This document shows, piece after piece, positions 7,145 to 16,079 of a stretch of DNA of 63,128 nt (position 1 is the stretch's first letter; each line of letters starts with the position of its first letter). The position numbers and the translations under genes were made by a program. Origin of the DNA: Anaerolinea sp. (GTDB taxonomy: Bacteria > Chloroflexota > Dehalococcoidia > Tepidiformales > Tepidiformaceae); NCBI GenBank assembly GCA_013822275.1, contig PNKC01000011.1:1-63128 (forward strand), written 5' to 3'. Under the pieces are notes generated by a model. It did not search any database and was not told the origin of the DNA. It saw only the letters and a program-made list of their open reading frames with translations.

Positions 7145-8017
7145 ATGAAGGAGTTTGAGGGACGCGTCGCCGTGGTCACTGGCGCCGCCAGCGGGATCGG
7201 GTTCGCCCTGGCCGAGCGGGCGGCGACCGAAGGGATGAAGGTGGTCCTCTGCGACATCGAGGCCGGCCCGCTTGAAGCGGCGGCGCAATCGCTGCGTCAT
7301 CGGGGCTTCACGGTGAGCGCTCACCGGGTGGACGTTTCGAAGGAGGCCGAAGTCGAGGCGGCCGCGGCGGGGATATTCGCCGACTTTGGCGCCGTGCATC
7401 TGCTCTGCAACAACGCCGGCGTCCTCAACCGCGAGCGCCCCTCGTGGGACCACCCCGTGGCCGACTGGCAGTGGGTCTTTTCCGTGAACGTGATGGGCGT
7501 GGTGCATGGCGTCCGCGCCTTCGTCCCGCGCATGCTCGCCAGCGGCGAGGAGGGCCACATCGTGAACACGGCTTCCATGGCAGGCCTCCTGACCGGCGGC
7601 ATGGGCACGGCCGTGTACGACGCCTCCAAACACGCCGTCCTCTCTCTCAGCGAGAGCCTCTACAAGGACCTGATCGTCCGCCAAACGAAGGTGAGCGCGT
7701 CCGTGCTCTGCCCGGGGGCGGTCACGACCCGGATCTTCGCCGCCGAGCGCAACCGGCCAGCGGATGCCGGGACGGCGGAACGCCACGCACTCGCGAGCCG
7801 CGGGGCGACCGCGTTCCCGGGCGATTCGTTCCCGCCTGAGGAGATGGCGGACCGGGTCTTCAGCGCCGTGAGGGAGAACCGCTTCTACATCCTTGGAGCG
7901 CAAGACGTGATGTACGAATGGACGAAGATGGGCCACGACCGGATGTGGGCGGGCCGCAACCCGGCGGTCCCACGCAAACTGCTGGCCGCGCGAGATTCCG
8001 GCAACGCGCCGGCGTAG
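7145..8017 (+). CDS. Short-chain dehydrogenase/reductase
   Basis: A 290-residue classical SDR. The cofactor motif TGAASGIG is at 12-19, NNAG at 89-92, and the catalytic residues are S144, Y158 and K162 (YDASK). D37 after the second strand (VVLCDIE) favours NAD over NADP. The substrate is unknown. The start at 7145 has GGAGG at a spacing of 7. It is convergent with the EthD-like gene. Confidence 0.92.
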   Translation: MKEFEGRVAVVTGAASGIGFALAERAATEGMKVVLCDIEAGPLEAAAQSLRHRGFTVSAHRVDVSKEAEVEAAAAGIFADFGAVHLLCNNAGVLNRERPSWDHPVADWQWVFSVNVMGVVHGVRAFVPRMLASGEEGHIVNTASMAGLLTGGMGTAVYDASKHAVLSLSESLYKDLIVRQTKVSASVLCPGAVTTRIFAAERNRPADAGTAERHALASRGATAFPGDSFPPEEMADRVFSAVRENRFYILGAQDVMYEWTKMGHDRMWAGRNPAVPRKLLAARDSGNAPA

Positions 8018-8030
8018 AGCCGGGGGCGGA

Positions 8031-8693
8031 TCACTTCAGGACCCACTCGCTGGAGTGAAGTGCCCGCCCGCCGCCGCTGAACTTCGCGATGTCTGCGGCG
8101 ATGGCAGCCCGTCCTTCGTCCGAATCGTAGAAGCGCTCGCGAAGGTCAAGCGCCGTCCGGAAGTGGAGGATCGCCATGCCGTCCCAGTCCGGGGCGCCGG
8201 GTGTCAGCGCTTCGGCCACGACGTTGCGCGTGTAGCGCCACATGCCAACGTGGATCTTGAGGGCGAGGGGCGCATGCTGGCCGCCCCAATAGGCAGCGAA
8301 CTGGTCGTGGCTCATCTCGGGGTGACGCAACGCGAGAAAGAACGACTTCACGCCCGGCGAACGCTCGCCGGCTGGCCAGGTCCGGCCGTAGTCCCGCTCG
8401 ACCTTCTCGTCCACGCGGTAAACGTGGCATTCGCCAGTTAGCCCCGCGGGCTCGGCGAGCAGCGCGACCGGGTCGGTCGCGCCATCAGTCCAGAGTTCGA
8501 CGACGGCATCGAAGGCAGGTTCACCGCCCGGACGGAGTCCGGCCTCCCCGGCTGGCACATCCACCAGGTTTGCGATGCACCGCTCCACGCCGGGCGCTGC
8601 GGCGACGTTCCGGGCGAACCCCAGGTACGCCGTCCCGAAGGCGGCGCGATCCATGCCTTCCGCCCGGCGGACGAGGGCAAGCACTTTCCCCAT
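8031..8693 (-). CDS. EthD-like dimeric alpha/beta-barrel protein
   Basis: A 220-residue protein with two repeats of the EthD ferredoxin-like fold. The C-terminal half is clear: GVKSFFLALRHPEMSHDQFAAYWGGQHAPL is the typical EthD start, and the N-terminal half has a diverged copy (MGKVLALVRRAEGMDRAAF). EthD proteins accompany cytochrome P450 or polyketide decarboxylation systems; none is nearby. The ATG at 8693 begins the domain; the open frame continues upstream into the oxidoreductase gene and is rejected. Confidence 0.75.
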   Translation of the reverse strand: MGKVLALVRRAEGMDRAAFGTAYLGFARNVAAAPGVERCIANLVDVPAGEAGLRPGGEPAFDAVVELWTDGATDPVALLAEPAGLTGECHVYRVDEKVERDYGRTWPAGERSPGVKSFFLALRHPEMSHDQFAAYWGGQHAPLALKIHVGMWRYTRNVVAEALTPGAPDWDGMAILHFRTALDLRERFYDSDEGRAAIAADIAKFSGGGRALHSSEWVLK

Positions 8694-8802
8694 TTGGGCC
8701 CCCTCCCGCGCGGGATTCACATCCCGGCGGCGTGCAGTGTGCGCCATTCGCAGCGAGAAGTCAGCCAGCGCCTTCGGGGGAATCCAGCAGGTGGCTCCGG
8801 CG

Positions 8803-10605
8803 TTACACCAGGCCCACCGCGTCGGCTTCGAGGCCGAGCGCGGAGACGGTTTCACGCGTGGGGGCGCCGGTCTCCGGGTCCCAGCCCTGCTCGACGTAGT
8901 AGTCCGTGACGATCTTCTCAAGCTCTTCGTCCGTAAGGCCTTTGTGCTTCGGCAGATCTTCGTGGAAACGCTTTGGCAGGCGGTCATCGGCGCGCGTGAA
9001 GCCTTCGCGCATGTTGAACAGGCGCGCGAGCGTGAGGCCGCGGTGGGCGGTCGCAACCATCTCGTCGCGGTCCACGCCCCAGCCGGTGACGCCGTTGATG
9101 ATCTGGGCGGTCTGGTCATCGTCGTAGGCGAGGAAGTGACACATGCCCACCTGGTTGCGGAGGCCGTTCTTGTCGCCTGTCTGGCGCATATGGTCGCCAC
9201 CAGTGGGGGCGAGCAGGTAGCTGCCGCGCATCATCGGCATGTGGCGCGGGTCGTGCATCGCCATCTCCATGCCTTTGACGGTGGTCAGGTAGCCTTCCGA
9301 GCCATCACCGATCTTCTCGGCGGCGCGCTGCGAGCCTTCGGCAAGGAGGTCGCCGATGCCTTCTCGGGCGGCGATCATCTGGAGCATCTTCACGACCGCG
9401 TCGCCGTCGCGGAATTCGAGCTTCACGCCGTCGGTGTCTTCCGGGGTGAGGACGCCCTTTTCGTAGGCTTCCATGGCCCACGCGATCGTGGAACCGGCGG
9501 AGATGGTGTCCATGCCCAGGTAGTTGCAGATCTCATTGGACTTGCAGAGCGCGACGATGTCATCCACGCCCAAGTTCGTGCCCAGGGCGGCGAGTGATTC
9601 GTACTCGGGGCCGCCGTATTTCGGGTCCACGCGGTAGCGGTGCTTCGGGTCCACCGCGATCTTCACGCCCTTTCGCGTCACACCCGCGTCTTCGTCGCGC
9701 ATCTCGATCTGGACGACCTTCTTGCAGCGCACGGAGCAGGCGTAGCAGGCGCCCATCTCAATGCGGACCTCGTCCGCGATCGCGATGGCGTCAACCTTGT
9801 CGGTGCCGTCGAAGGAGCCCTCGCGGTAGTTCATGGCCGGGATGCCACCTTCCAGGCTTTTGCCCTGCATGGCGCCACCAGTGCCGTATTCGTGGAAGGC
9901 GCGGTGGACCTGGTCCATGGTGCCGCTCACCCACTTCGAGATGGCGAGGAGCGATGGCTGGTCCGCAAGCTTGACCGGCGTCTTGCCGCGGACGGCGATA
10001 GCCCTGAGCTTCTTCGAGCCCATGACGGCGCCCATGCCGCTGCGGCCGGCGAACTCGTTGAGGTCGTTGCCGATGTTGGCGAAGCGGACGAGGTTTTCGC
10101 CGGCCGGGCCGATCTGGGCGACGCGGATGCGCTCGTCGCCGAGTTCCTCACGGATCGCGGCTTCCACGTCGCCGGTGACCTTGCCCCACAGGTGCTTCGC
10201 GTCGCGGATTTCGACGGTGCCTTCGTTGACCCAGAGGTAGACGGGCTGCGGGGAGGCGCCGTGGACAACGATCGCATCCCAGCCGGCACGCTTCAGTTCG
10301 GCGCCCCAGAATCCGCCTGCCTCCGCTTCGCCGAACCCGCCGGAGAGCGGTGACTTGGCGCCAACGCTGTGACGGCCGGCGCCCGGTACCGGCGAACCGG
10401 TGAGGACGCCGGGGGCGAAGACGAGGACGTTGTTGGGGCCAAGCGGGTCGGCGCCCTGGGGAACGTGTTTCAGCAGGTAGTGGCCGATGAAGCCGCGGCC
10501 GCCGCCGTACATGCGGTAGAAGCGGTCGCCAGGTTCTTCGATGCTCGTCGTGCCGGCGGTGAGGTCGACGTGGAGGATCTTGTTCCAGTAGCCGAAGCGT
10601 TCCAT
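8803..10605 (-). CDS. Aldehyde ferredoxin oxidoreductase, tungsten-pterin type
   Basis: A 600-residue AOR-family enzyme that oxidises aldehydes to acids with ferredoxin, or the reverse, using a bis-pyranopterin tungsten site and one [4Fe-4S] cluster. Cluster ligands are C287, C290 and C294 (CYACSVRC) with the distant fourth at C489 (NQVGMCHF). The N-terminal YGGGRGFIGHYL and GPNNVLVFAPGVLTG and the ADSP-like loops match the family, and length is normal. GAAGGAGAA precedes the ATG. A MoaD/ThiS-like gene lies upstream on the same strand, fitting pterin cofactor assembly. Confidence 0.93.
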   Translation of the reverse strand: MERFGYWNKILHVDLTAGTTSIEEPGDRFYRMYGGGRGFIGHYLLKHVPQGADPLGPNNVLVFAPGVLTGSPVPGAGRHSVGAKSPLSGGFGEAEAGGFWGAELKRAGWDAIVVHGASPQPVYLWVNEGTVEIRDAKHLWGKVTGDVEAAIREELGDERIRVAQIGPAGENLVRFANIGNDLNEFAGRSGMGAVMGSKKLRAIAVRGKTPVKLADQPSLLAISKWVSGTMDQVHRAFHEYGTGGAMQGKSLEGGIPAMNYREGSFDGTDKVDAIAIADEVRIEMGACYACSVRCKKVVQIEMRDEDAGVTRKGVKIAVDPKHRYRVDPKYGGPEYESLAALGTNLGVDDIVALCKSNEICNYLGMDTISAGSTIAWAMEAYEKGVLTPEDTDGVKLEFRDGDAVVKMLQMIAAREGIGDLLAEGSQRAAEKIGDGSEGYLTTVKGMEMAMHDPRHMPMMRGSYLLAPTGGDHMRQTGDKNGLRNQVGMCHFLAYDDDQTAQIINGVTGWGVDRDEMVATAHRGLTLARLFNMREGFTRADDRLPKRFHEDLPKHKGLTDEELEKIVTDYYVEQGWDPETGAPTRETVSALGLEADAVGLV

Positions 10606-10678
10606 GGCGTTCTCCTTCTTGTGGGGTCATGGTTGCGGTGCTGCGGAGCCTTCAACGGGGCCTGGCAACCTCCCGCTC

Positions 10679-10737
10679 CCGCTGGTCGCGGTTCTGATTG
10701 CGACGGATCAACCGGTTCCGCTGGTCGCGTTCTGATT
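10679..10737. repeat. Imperfect direct repeat in the oxidoreductase leader
   Basis: CCGCTGGTCGCGGTTCTGAT at 10679 recurs at 10718 with one base missing, 39 bp apart. The first copy can form a GTCGC/GCGAC hairpin. It lies between the MoaD-like gene and the oxidoreductase gene, so it may be regulatory or a processing element. Confidence 0.5.
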
Positions 10738-10756
10738 CGGGCGGATAGGGCCGGGA

Positions 10757-11020
10757 CTAGCCGCCTTCCATGGGGCTGAAGAGGACAACCTCATCGCCGT
10801 CCTTGAGGGTCGAATCGCGCCCGCCTTGAGCGCCGTTCAGCCCGATCGTGATCTCCTCGCCAGCCGGTATGCCGGTTGCGTTGAGGAGTGAAGCGACGGT
10901 CGCCTCTGGTTGGAGGGAGACCGTGAGCGGACCATGGTGGCCTTTGGGCAGGAACCGCTTGAGGTCGGCGAAGAGGGTAAGGCGGACGGTGATCGCGGGC
11001 ATTGCCTGGACTTCGGACAT
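10757..11020 (-). CDS. MoaD/ThiS-family sulphur carrier protein
   Basis: An 87-residue ubiquitin-fold protein ending in SPMEGG; the C-terminal Gly-Gly is activated by adenylylation and carries sulphur. The core ITVRLTLFADLKRFLP and DGDEVVLFSP match MoaD/ThiS. Lying 150 bp upstream of the tungsten oxidoreductase gene on the same strand, it probably serves pterin cofactor synthesis for that enzyme. An internal ATG at residue 7 is an alternative start. Confidence 0.88.
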   Translation of the reverse strand: MSEVQAMPAITVRLTLFADLKRFLPKGHHGPLTVSLQPEATVASLLNATGIPAGEEITIGLNGAQGGRDSTLKDGDEVVLFSPMEGG

Positions 11021-11258
11021 TCGGTTTCCCCGGGTGAGGCGGAATATTGCTTGAGTCTACCGGAAAGCAGCCTGCGCGTGTGTGGCGCGGCACTCCCGCG
11101 TACGACGAAAGTCGCGCGAATCAGCGACTAAGGTCCCAGCACTTAGGGCCTAGTCGTACAACGGAGTGAGTCCGATACTGATTGGCGAACGTTAAGTTCA
11201 GACTATTCTTGATGCGAGCTTTCTCTCACCGAGCAGCCATTCGAAGGGGAGCCGCCGC

Positions 11259-14141
11259 ATGACCGCTGGAGAGCAACATCTCTTGATGGAACACGGCGGC
11301 GTGCGGCCCGGCGCGGAGGACGTAGCCCACCGGGCGTGGATCCCCCGAACACCGCTCGTTTGGCCGGTGGTCGCGGGGATTCTGGTTTACGCCGTGGCCT
11401 ACGCGGTTGTCACGCGCGGCCAAAACATCCACGATACCTGGCCGAGCGTCATGGCTGACCCGCCGGCCATTGGGGCAGCGGCTGCCATCTCGGTGCGAGC
11501 GGTACAAGCCAGCAGATGGCGCCGCCCGTGGGTCTGGCTCGCCGGTGCACTCTGCGTCTTCGTCGCCGGGGATCTCCTCGCGACCATCGACCTGCCGAAC
11601 GACGGCCGCGTAGCTGGCGCCAACCCGCAGGATCTGCTTTACCTCGCCGGCTACTCGGGCTTCCTTGTGGCGACGCTGTTGTTCACTCGTCCCCGATGGG
11701 ACTGGCGCGAGCGAGGATGGATCATCGACCTTGTCACCGCGCTGGCGGTCGTCGGCATCCTCGCCGGCCACTACCTCCCCATCCCGGCAACTGGATCGCA
11801 TGACGGCGGATCTGTGACGGTCGCGGCGGGATACCCGCTTCTGGATGTCGGCCTCCTCGTCGTCATCGTCCTCGCGATGTCAGCTGGCTCGATCACCCGT
11901 CAAAGCGCGGTCCTCGTTGGGGCGCTGGCGCTGGCCTTCGCCGCGGACCCGCTCAGCCATGGCGCTGGGGCGAGCAGCCCACTGGGCAACCTGTCCTACA
12001 TCCTTGCCTACGGGCTGCTGGTGGTGTTCGCACTCATAGGTCCCGACCGCGCGCCAGAACACGGGCAGCATGCTCACTCGGCTACTGGCTGGAGCAGCCT
12101 GGTGCTGCCGTACGCGGCCGTCGCCCTGATTGTCGCCGTGGCAACGGCATCCCACCGTTCCCTCGATCACGAAACGGGGATAACCGTCTTCGCGTTCCTG
12201 GTGGCGGGCGCTGTCCTTGGCCGTCAATCCTCCGTCCTGCGCGGGGCGCTGCGCCGGGAACGCGCGCAAACGGCCTCGTACAGCGCCCTCGTCGCCGCCA
12301 TTCCGGACCTCCTTTTCCAAATTGACGCTTCGGGCGTGTTCCGGGGCTACCGCTCGGGAAGCCGGGAAGGCCTCGCGCTCCCTCCCGAGGTATTCCTGGG
12401 CAAGCCCATTTCCGAGGTTGTCCCGGAGCCGATCGCGCGGGCCGCCATGGAGGCCATACAGGCAGTGCAGGCGACTGGCAACGGCCAGATGTTCGAGTAC
12501 TCGCTGGCCCTTCCCCGCAGCGAAATCCACGACTACGAGGCGAGACTCGAGGCGATGGGTGAAGGGCAGTTTCTGGCGGTCGTGCGCGACCTTACCGAAC
12601 ATCGTAAGGCGATGGAAGAGATTGCCCGCCTGGCAGCCATCGTGGAGTCATCGGACGATGCGATTGTGGGGCGCGACTTGGATGGGAGAGTGACCAGCTG
12701 GAACGCCGGCGCCGCCCGCTTGTTTGGCGTCTCAGCAGACGAAGTGCTTGGCAACCGGGCTGACTTCCTTTCGCCCACCGGCAGCCTCGCTGATCTCGAT
12801 GCGAAGCTGCACGAGATGCGTGCCGGGGGCGGCATCCGGCACATGGACGCGGTCAGGCTGACTGCTTCCGGCAAGGACCTGGAGGTCTCGCTCTCGGCCT
12901 TCCCGGTCTTCGACAGGTTCGGCACTGAAGCCGGGAACGCGGCGATCATCCGCGATGTCACGGCGAGGAAGCTGATGGAATCGCAACTTCTCCACGCACA
13001 GAAGTTGGAGGGCATCGGCAGGCTGGCAGGCGGGATAGCGCACGACTTCAATAACCTGCTCACGGCGATCGTTGGTTACGGCGAACTCGCCAGGAGTTCG
13101 CTCCACGAGGACGACCCTGCCCGGGCCGGCATTGATGAGGTGCTGCACGCCTCCAACCGCGCGCGGGACCTTACCCGGCAACTCCTCGCCTTTGCGCGAA
13201 AGCAGGTGGTGCAACCGGAAGTTGTCAGCCTTGGCGAAATCGTGCGGGGGACCGAAAGCCTGCTCAGGCGCATGATCGGGGAGGATATCGACCTCGAAAC
13301 CACTTCGGCGCCGGGGCTCTGGCCGACGGTAGCCGATCCGGGACAAATAGAACAGATCCTTGTCAACCTCGCCGTCAATGCCCGCGACGCGATGCCGACT
13401 GGCGGAAGGCTGCTGATCGAAACGGCAAACGTTGTCGTCACGAGCGGAGGAAAGAACCCGGCCAACGTCCCGTCTGGTGAGTACGTCTCACTGACCGTGA
13501 CCGACACCGGCTGCGGGATATCAGAGGATGTCCGGGCTCATCTCTTCGAGCCGTTTTTCACCACCAAGGAGCCGGGGAAGGGCACTGGGCTGGGGCTTGC
13601 GACCTGCTACGGGATCGTCCAGCAGGCTGGTGGCCACATCGCGGCCGAGAGCCAACCGGGGCGCGGCGCGACGTTTACCGTCTTGCTGCCAGGGGTCCAT
13701 CGCGCGCCCATCGTCGCGGCCGGGGCCGAACCGCTGCCAGTGGAGAGTGCCGGGACGGAAACGATCCTTCTGGCCGAGGACGAACTGGTGCTGCGAAAGC
13801 TGATAACTCGGACACTTGAGATGGACGGATACCGTGTCATCGCCGCGGCAAGCGGGGCTGAGGCGCTTGAGCGCCTGAAACAGGCCGAGGTCCCGATTGA
13901 CCTCGTCCTGACCGACATGGTGATGCCGCACATGAGCGGACGAGAGCTGGCGGACCGCGCGCTTGCGCTCAACCCGGCGACTCGGGTCATCCTGATGTCG
14001 GGCCACAGCGACGACCTCCTGGCGGTCCAGGGCAGCCTCGCCGATTGTGACGCGTTCCTTCAGAAGCCCTTCACCATGGCAGAACTGACGCAGCGCCTGC
14101 GCGAGGTCCTCGACGCGCGACGGCCCGAACTCGTGGCGTAG
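11259..14141 (+). CDS. Membrane hybrid sensor histidine kinase with PAS domains and C-terminal receiver
   Basis: A 960-residue hybrid kinase. The N-terminal third (about 30-325) has some eight hydrophobic segments, a membrane sensor without a recognised name. Two PAS domains follow (about 335-445 and 450-570). The phosphoacceptor H595 lies in GGIAHDFNNLL, the HisKA form of NtrB-like hybrid kinases, then the ATPase domain with NLAVNARDAMP (N box), DTGCGI (G1), FEPFFTTK and GTGLGLA. The receiver (about 840-955) has D886 in LVLTDMVMP. No response-regulator gene adjoins it. GGGGA 8 nt before the ATG supports the start. Confidence 0.92.
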   Translation: MTAGEQHLLMEHGGVRPGAEDVAHRAWIPRTPLVWPVVAGILVYAVAYAVVTRGQNIHDTWPSVMADPPAIGAAAAISVRAVQASRWRRPWVWLAGALCVFVAGDLLATIDLPNDGRVAGANPQDLLYLAGYSGFLVATLLFTRPRWDWRERGWIIDLVTALAVVGILAGHYLPIPATGSHDGGSVTVAAGYPLLDVGLLVVIVLAMSAGSITRQSAVLVGALALAFAADPLSHGAGASSPLGNLSYILAYGLLVVFALIGPDRAPEHGQHAHSATGWSSLVLPYAAVALIVAVATASHRSLDHETGITVFAFLVAGAVLGRQSSVLRGALRRERAQTASYSALVAAIPDLLFQIDASGVFRGYRSGSREGLALPPEVFLGKPISEVVPEPIARAAMEAIQAVQATGNGQMFEYSLALPRSEIHDYEARLEAMGEGQFLAVVRDLTEHRKAMEEIARLAAIVESSDDAIVGRDLDGRVTSWNAGAARLFGVSADEVLGNRADFLSPTGSLADLDAKLHEMRAGGGIRHMDAVRLTASGKDLEVSLSAFPVFDRFGTEAGNAAIIRDVTARKLMESQLLHAQKLEGIGRLAGGIAHDFNNLLTAIVGYGELARSSLHEDDPARAGIDEVLHASNRARDLTRQLLAFARKQVVQPEVVSLGEIVRGTESLLRRMIGEDIDLETTSAPGLWPTVADPGQIEQILVNLAVNARDAMPTGGRLLIETANVVVTSGGKNPANVPSGEYVSLTVTDTGCGISEDVRAHLFEPFFTTKEPGKGTGLGLATCYGIVQQAGGHIAAESQPGRGATFTVLLPGVHRAPIVAAGAEPLPVESAGTETILLAEDELVLRKLITRTLEMDGYRVIAAASGAEALERLKQAEVPIDLVLTDMVMPHMSGRELADRALALNPATRVILMSGHSDDLLAVQGSLADCDAFLQKPFTMAELTQRLREVLDARRPELVA

Positions 14142-14188
14142 CGCCTGCCGCATTCGCCGCTGGTTGGCCATGATGATCGGTGAGGGTC

Positions 14189-14611
14189 GTGGCCAGCGTG
14201 GAAGCGACGATTCCAGAAGTCATTTCGTACCCGTGGGCGAAGCTGCCAAACCGGCATCGGTGGGGGATGCCGGCTGGCGAGTGATTTCGTGGGACCATCG
14301 CGAGCACGGCGATTCGGACCACGCTGCGCTCTATTCGTGGGACGCGGACGTGCGTAACGCGTTGGCGATCCCCGATTCAATCACGCCGGACCCCGTGCCG
14401 GTGGTCGCGCATTCCAAAAGGCGGCGGGATGATGCTGCAACTGGCCGAGGCACTGCCACGGCGGATGTCGAAGGCTGTGGTGATCGACGGGCTGCCTTCG
14501 CCCGAACCGCCAGCTCGCCCAGTGTCCCCGGTTCCGCTGCGCCGAGCCCGCCGACCTCCGGGGTCCGGGGTAGTCCCGACCACCGGCGATCAGGATGGCT
14601 CCTGCAGGTGA
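14189..14611 (+). pseudogene. Decayed alpha/beta hydrolase
   Basis: Three pieces of an alpha/beta hydrolase are spread over two frames. A GTG at 14189 opens VASVEATIPEVISYPWAKLP and stops at a TGA. In another frame follow WRVISWDHREHGDSDHAALY and PVPVVAHSK, the strand before the nucleophile elbow. The first frame then resumes with MMLQLAEALPRRMSKAVVID. At least two indels and probably a large internal deletion are needed to explain this; the GHSKGG elbow is split at about 14420. Its end overlaps the end of the sigma factor gene on the other strand. Confidence 0.7.
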
Positions 14612-15210
14612 TCGCGGAGGCGCGCGAGGGCCCGTGCCTGCCTGCCTTTGACGCCGTCGACGGAGGTCCCGAGGGCGATCGCCGTTTCCTGGAGCGAGAG
14701 GCCATGGATGAAGCGGAGGCTGACTACTTCGGCATGGGCAGGCTCGAGGAGGGAAAGGCTATGGGCGAGGTCGATGAGATCGGAGTCCAATCCGGGGTCG
14801 GCGGCGGCGCCGTCGAACGCTTCGATGGCGACGGCGGGGGGCCGCCCGAACCAGCGGCGGCGATGGCTGTTGACGACATTGCGGGCGATGCCGAAGAGCC
14901 AGGCGCGGGCGGGCAGGCCCTGGTCACGGAATGCCTCGGCGTGCTCCCAGGCCTCCGCGAAGACCTGGCTGGTGGCGTCTTCCGCTTCGCTGGCGTTCGC
15001 GAGCCGCGACTGGGCGTAGCGGTAGATCGCGGGCATTTCACGCTCGAAGAGCTGACGCCAGGCGTCTGGTTCGCGGCTCTTGAGCCGGCTGGCTTCGGAG
15101 TTCACCCCCGCTGGGGCGGCCTCCTCCTGCACGGGCAACCGCACCGCGAAGAGGGAGCCCCAGAGGCCACCCGGCGCGCGGGCGATCATCGGCATGGCCA
15201 GCACGCTCAT
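14590..15210 (-). CDS. ECF-type RNA polymerase sigma factor
   Basis: A 206-residue sigma-70 family ECF factor. Region 2 spans about residues 50-118 (WRQLFEREMPAIYRYAQSRL, then ARAWLFGIARNVVNSHRRR) and region 4 about 145-200 (LSLLEPAHAEVVSLRFIHGL, then SLQETAIALGTSVDGVKGRQ). It is the last gene of a five-gene operon and overlaps its predecessor as ATGA. The preceding Pro/Ser/Thr-rich membrane protein is the obvious candidate anti-sigma or partner. Confidence 0.9.
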   Translation of the reverse strand: MSVLAMPMIARAPGGLWGSLFAVRLPVQEEAAPAGVNSEASRLKSREPDAWRQLFEREMPAIYRYAQSRLANASEAEDATSQVFAEAWEHAEAFRDQGLPARAWLFGIARNVVNSHRRRWFGRPPAVAIEAFDGAAADPGLDSDLIDLAHSLSLLEPAHAEVVSLRFIHGLSLQETAIALGTSVDGVKGRQARALARLRDHLQEPS

Positions 15211-16079
15211 CGCTTCTGGGCCTCGGGGGTCCTCGTCTTGTCTTCGTCGTCGTCTGGGGTGGAGCTGGCTGACGGAGACGGGCTGGGGCCGGGTGTCGTG
15301 GTCTGGTCCGGAGTGCTCGACGGGCTCGCGGAGGGCGAGGGGGACGGCGGCTGCGGCGTGGTCTCAGGCGGTGTCTGGCTCGCCGTGGGCGAAGCCTGGG
15401 GCGACGGCGTCCGCGCCGGGGTAGAGGTCGGAGCCGGGGAAGTGGACGTTGCCGTTGGCGGCGGGACATCCTGCACCGCAGCCGGAGATGCGGTTGGCGT
15501 CGCGGTGGGGGCCGGCGGCAGCGGACCGCTGGCGTCCGACGGGGATGGAGATGCCGGCGAGGCTGCGGGGGAGGGCGTCGCGGACGGTTCGCCCGTGGGG
15601 ACGGCCGTCTGCTGTCCGGTTGCTGGCCTGGAGGTGGGCGTGGGTGTTGGCGTGGGCGGCTCGGCCGTCCCCCCGTTGCTCTCATCGCGCGGGGCCAGGT
15701 TGGCCACAAGGTTACCCGCGAACCTGGCAACGCCGGCGACGGCATCAACGGGCCCGTCGCCCACGATAGTGGTGGCGGAGGATGCCGCCGACGCGAGGAT
15801 GACGGCGCCCGCCGCAAGGCGAGCCAACAAAGGGTGTGGCCGGGGTGAGAAGGGCGTCCAGGCGAGCAGCCAGGCCACCACGCGCGGGCGGCGAGGCTCA
15901 TCGACGAGGCGGGCGAAATCGGCCCGCATGCGGACGGTTGCATCGGGCGCCGGACCAACAACACGGAGCGAGCGCGCACGGCGGGCAACGCGGACGAGCC
16001 CGGCCAGCTCATCGTGGGCGGGGCCCGCCGGGGCTTGTCCTTCAAGGGCGTCGTGGAGTTGGTCCGGCGAAATGGTCAT
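15207..16079 (-). CDS. Membrane protein with a long Pro/Thr/Ser-rich tail; candidate anti-sigma partner
   Basis: A 290-residue protein. A soluble N-terminal part (about 1-80) begins TISPDQLHDALEGQAPAGPA and resembles short anti-sigma-like segments (DUF5667-type); one hydrophobic helix lies near 87-107 (LLARLAAGAVILASAASSAT). The last 160 residues are almost only P, T, S and A, ending in an acidic then basic tail (DDDEDKTRTPEAQKR). The topology of a cytoplasmic sigma-binding head and an exported flexible tail is inferred. It overlaps neighbouring genes by ATGA at both ends, so all are coupled. Confidence 0.7.
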   Translation of the reverse strand: MTISPDQLHDALEGQAPAGPAHDELAGLVRVARRARSLRVVGPAPDATVRMRADFARLVDEPRRPRVVAWLLAWTPFSPRPHPLLARLAAGAVILASAASSATTIVGDGPVDAVAGVARFAGNLVANLAPRDESNGGTAEPPTPTPTPTSRPATGQQTAVPTGEPSATPSPAASPASPSPSDASGPLPPAPTATPTASPAAVQDVPPPTATSTSPAPTSTPARTPSPQASPTASQTPPETTPQPPSPSPSASPSSTPDQTTTPGPSPSPSASSTPDDDEDKTRTPEAQKR

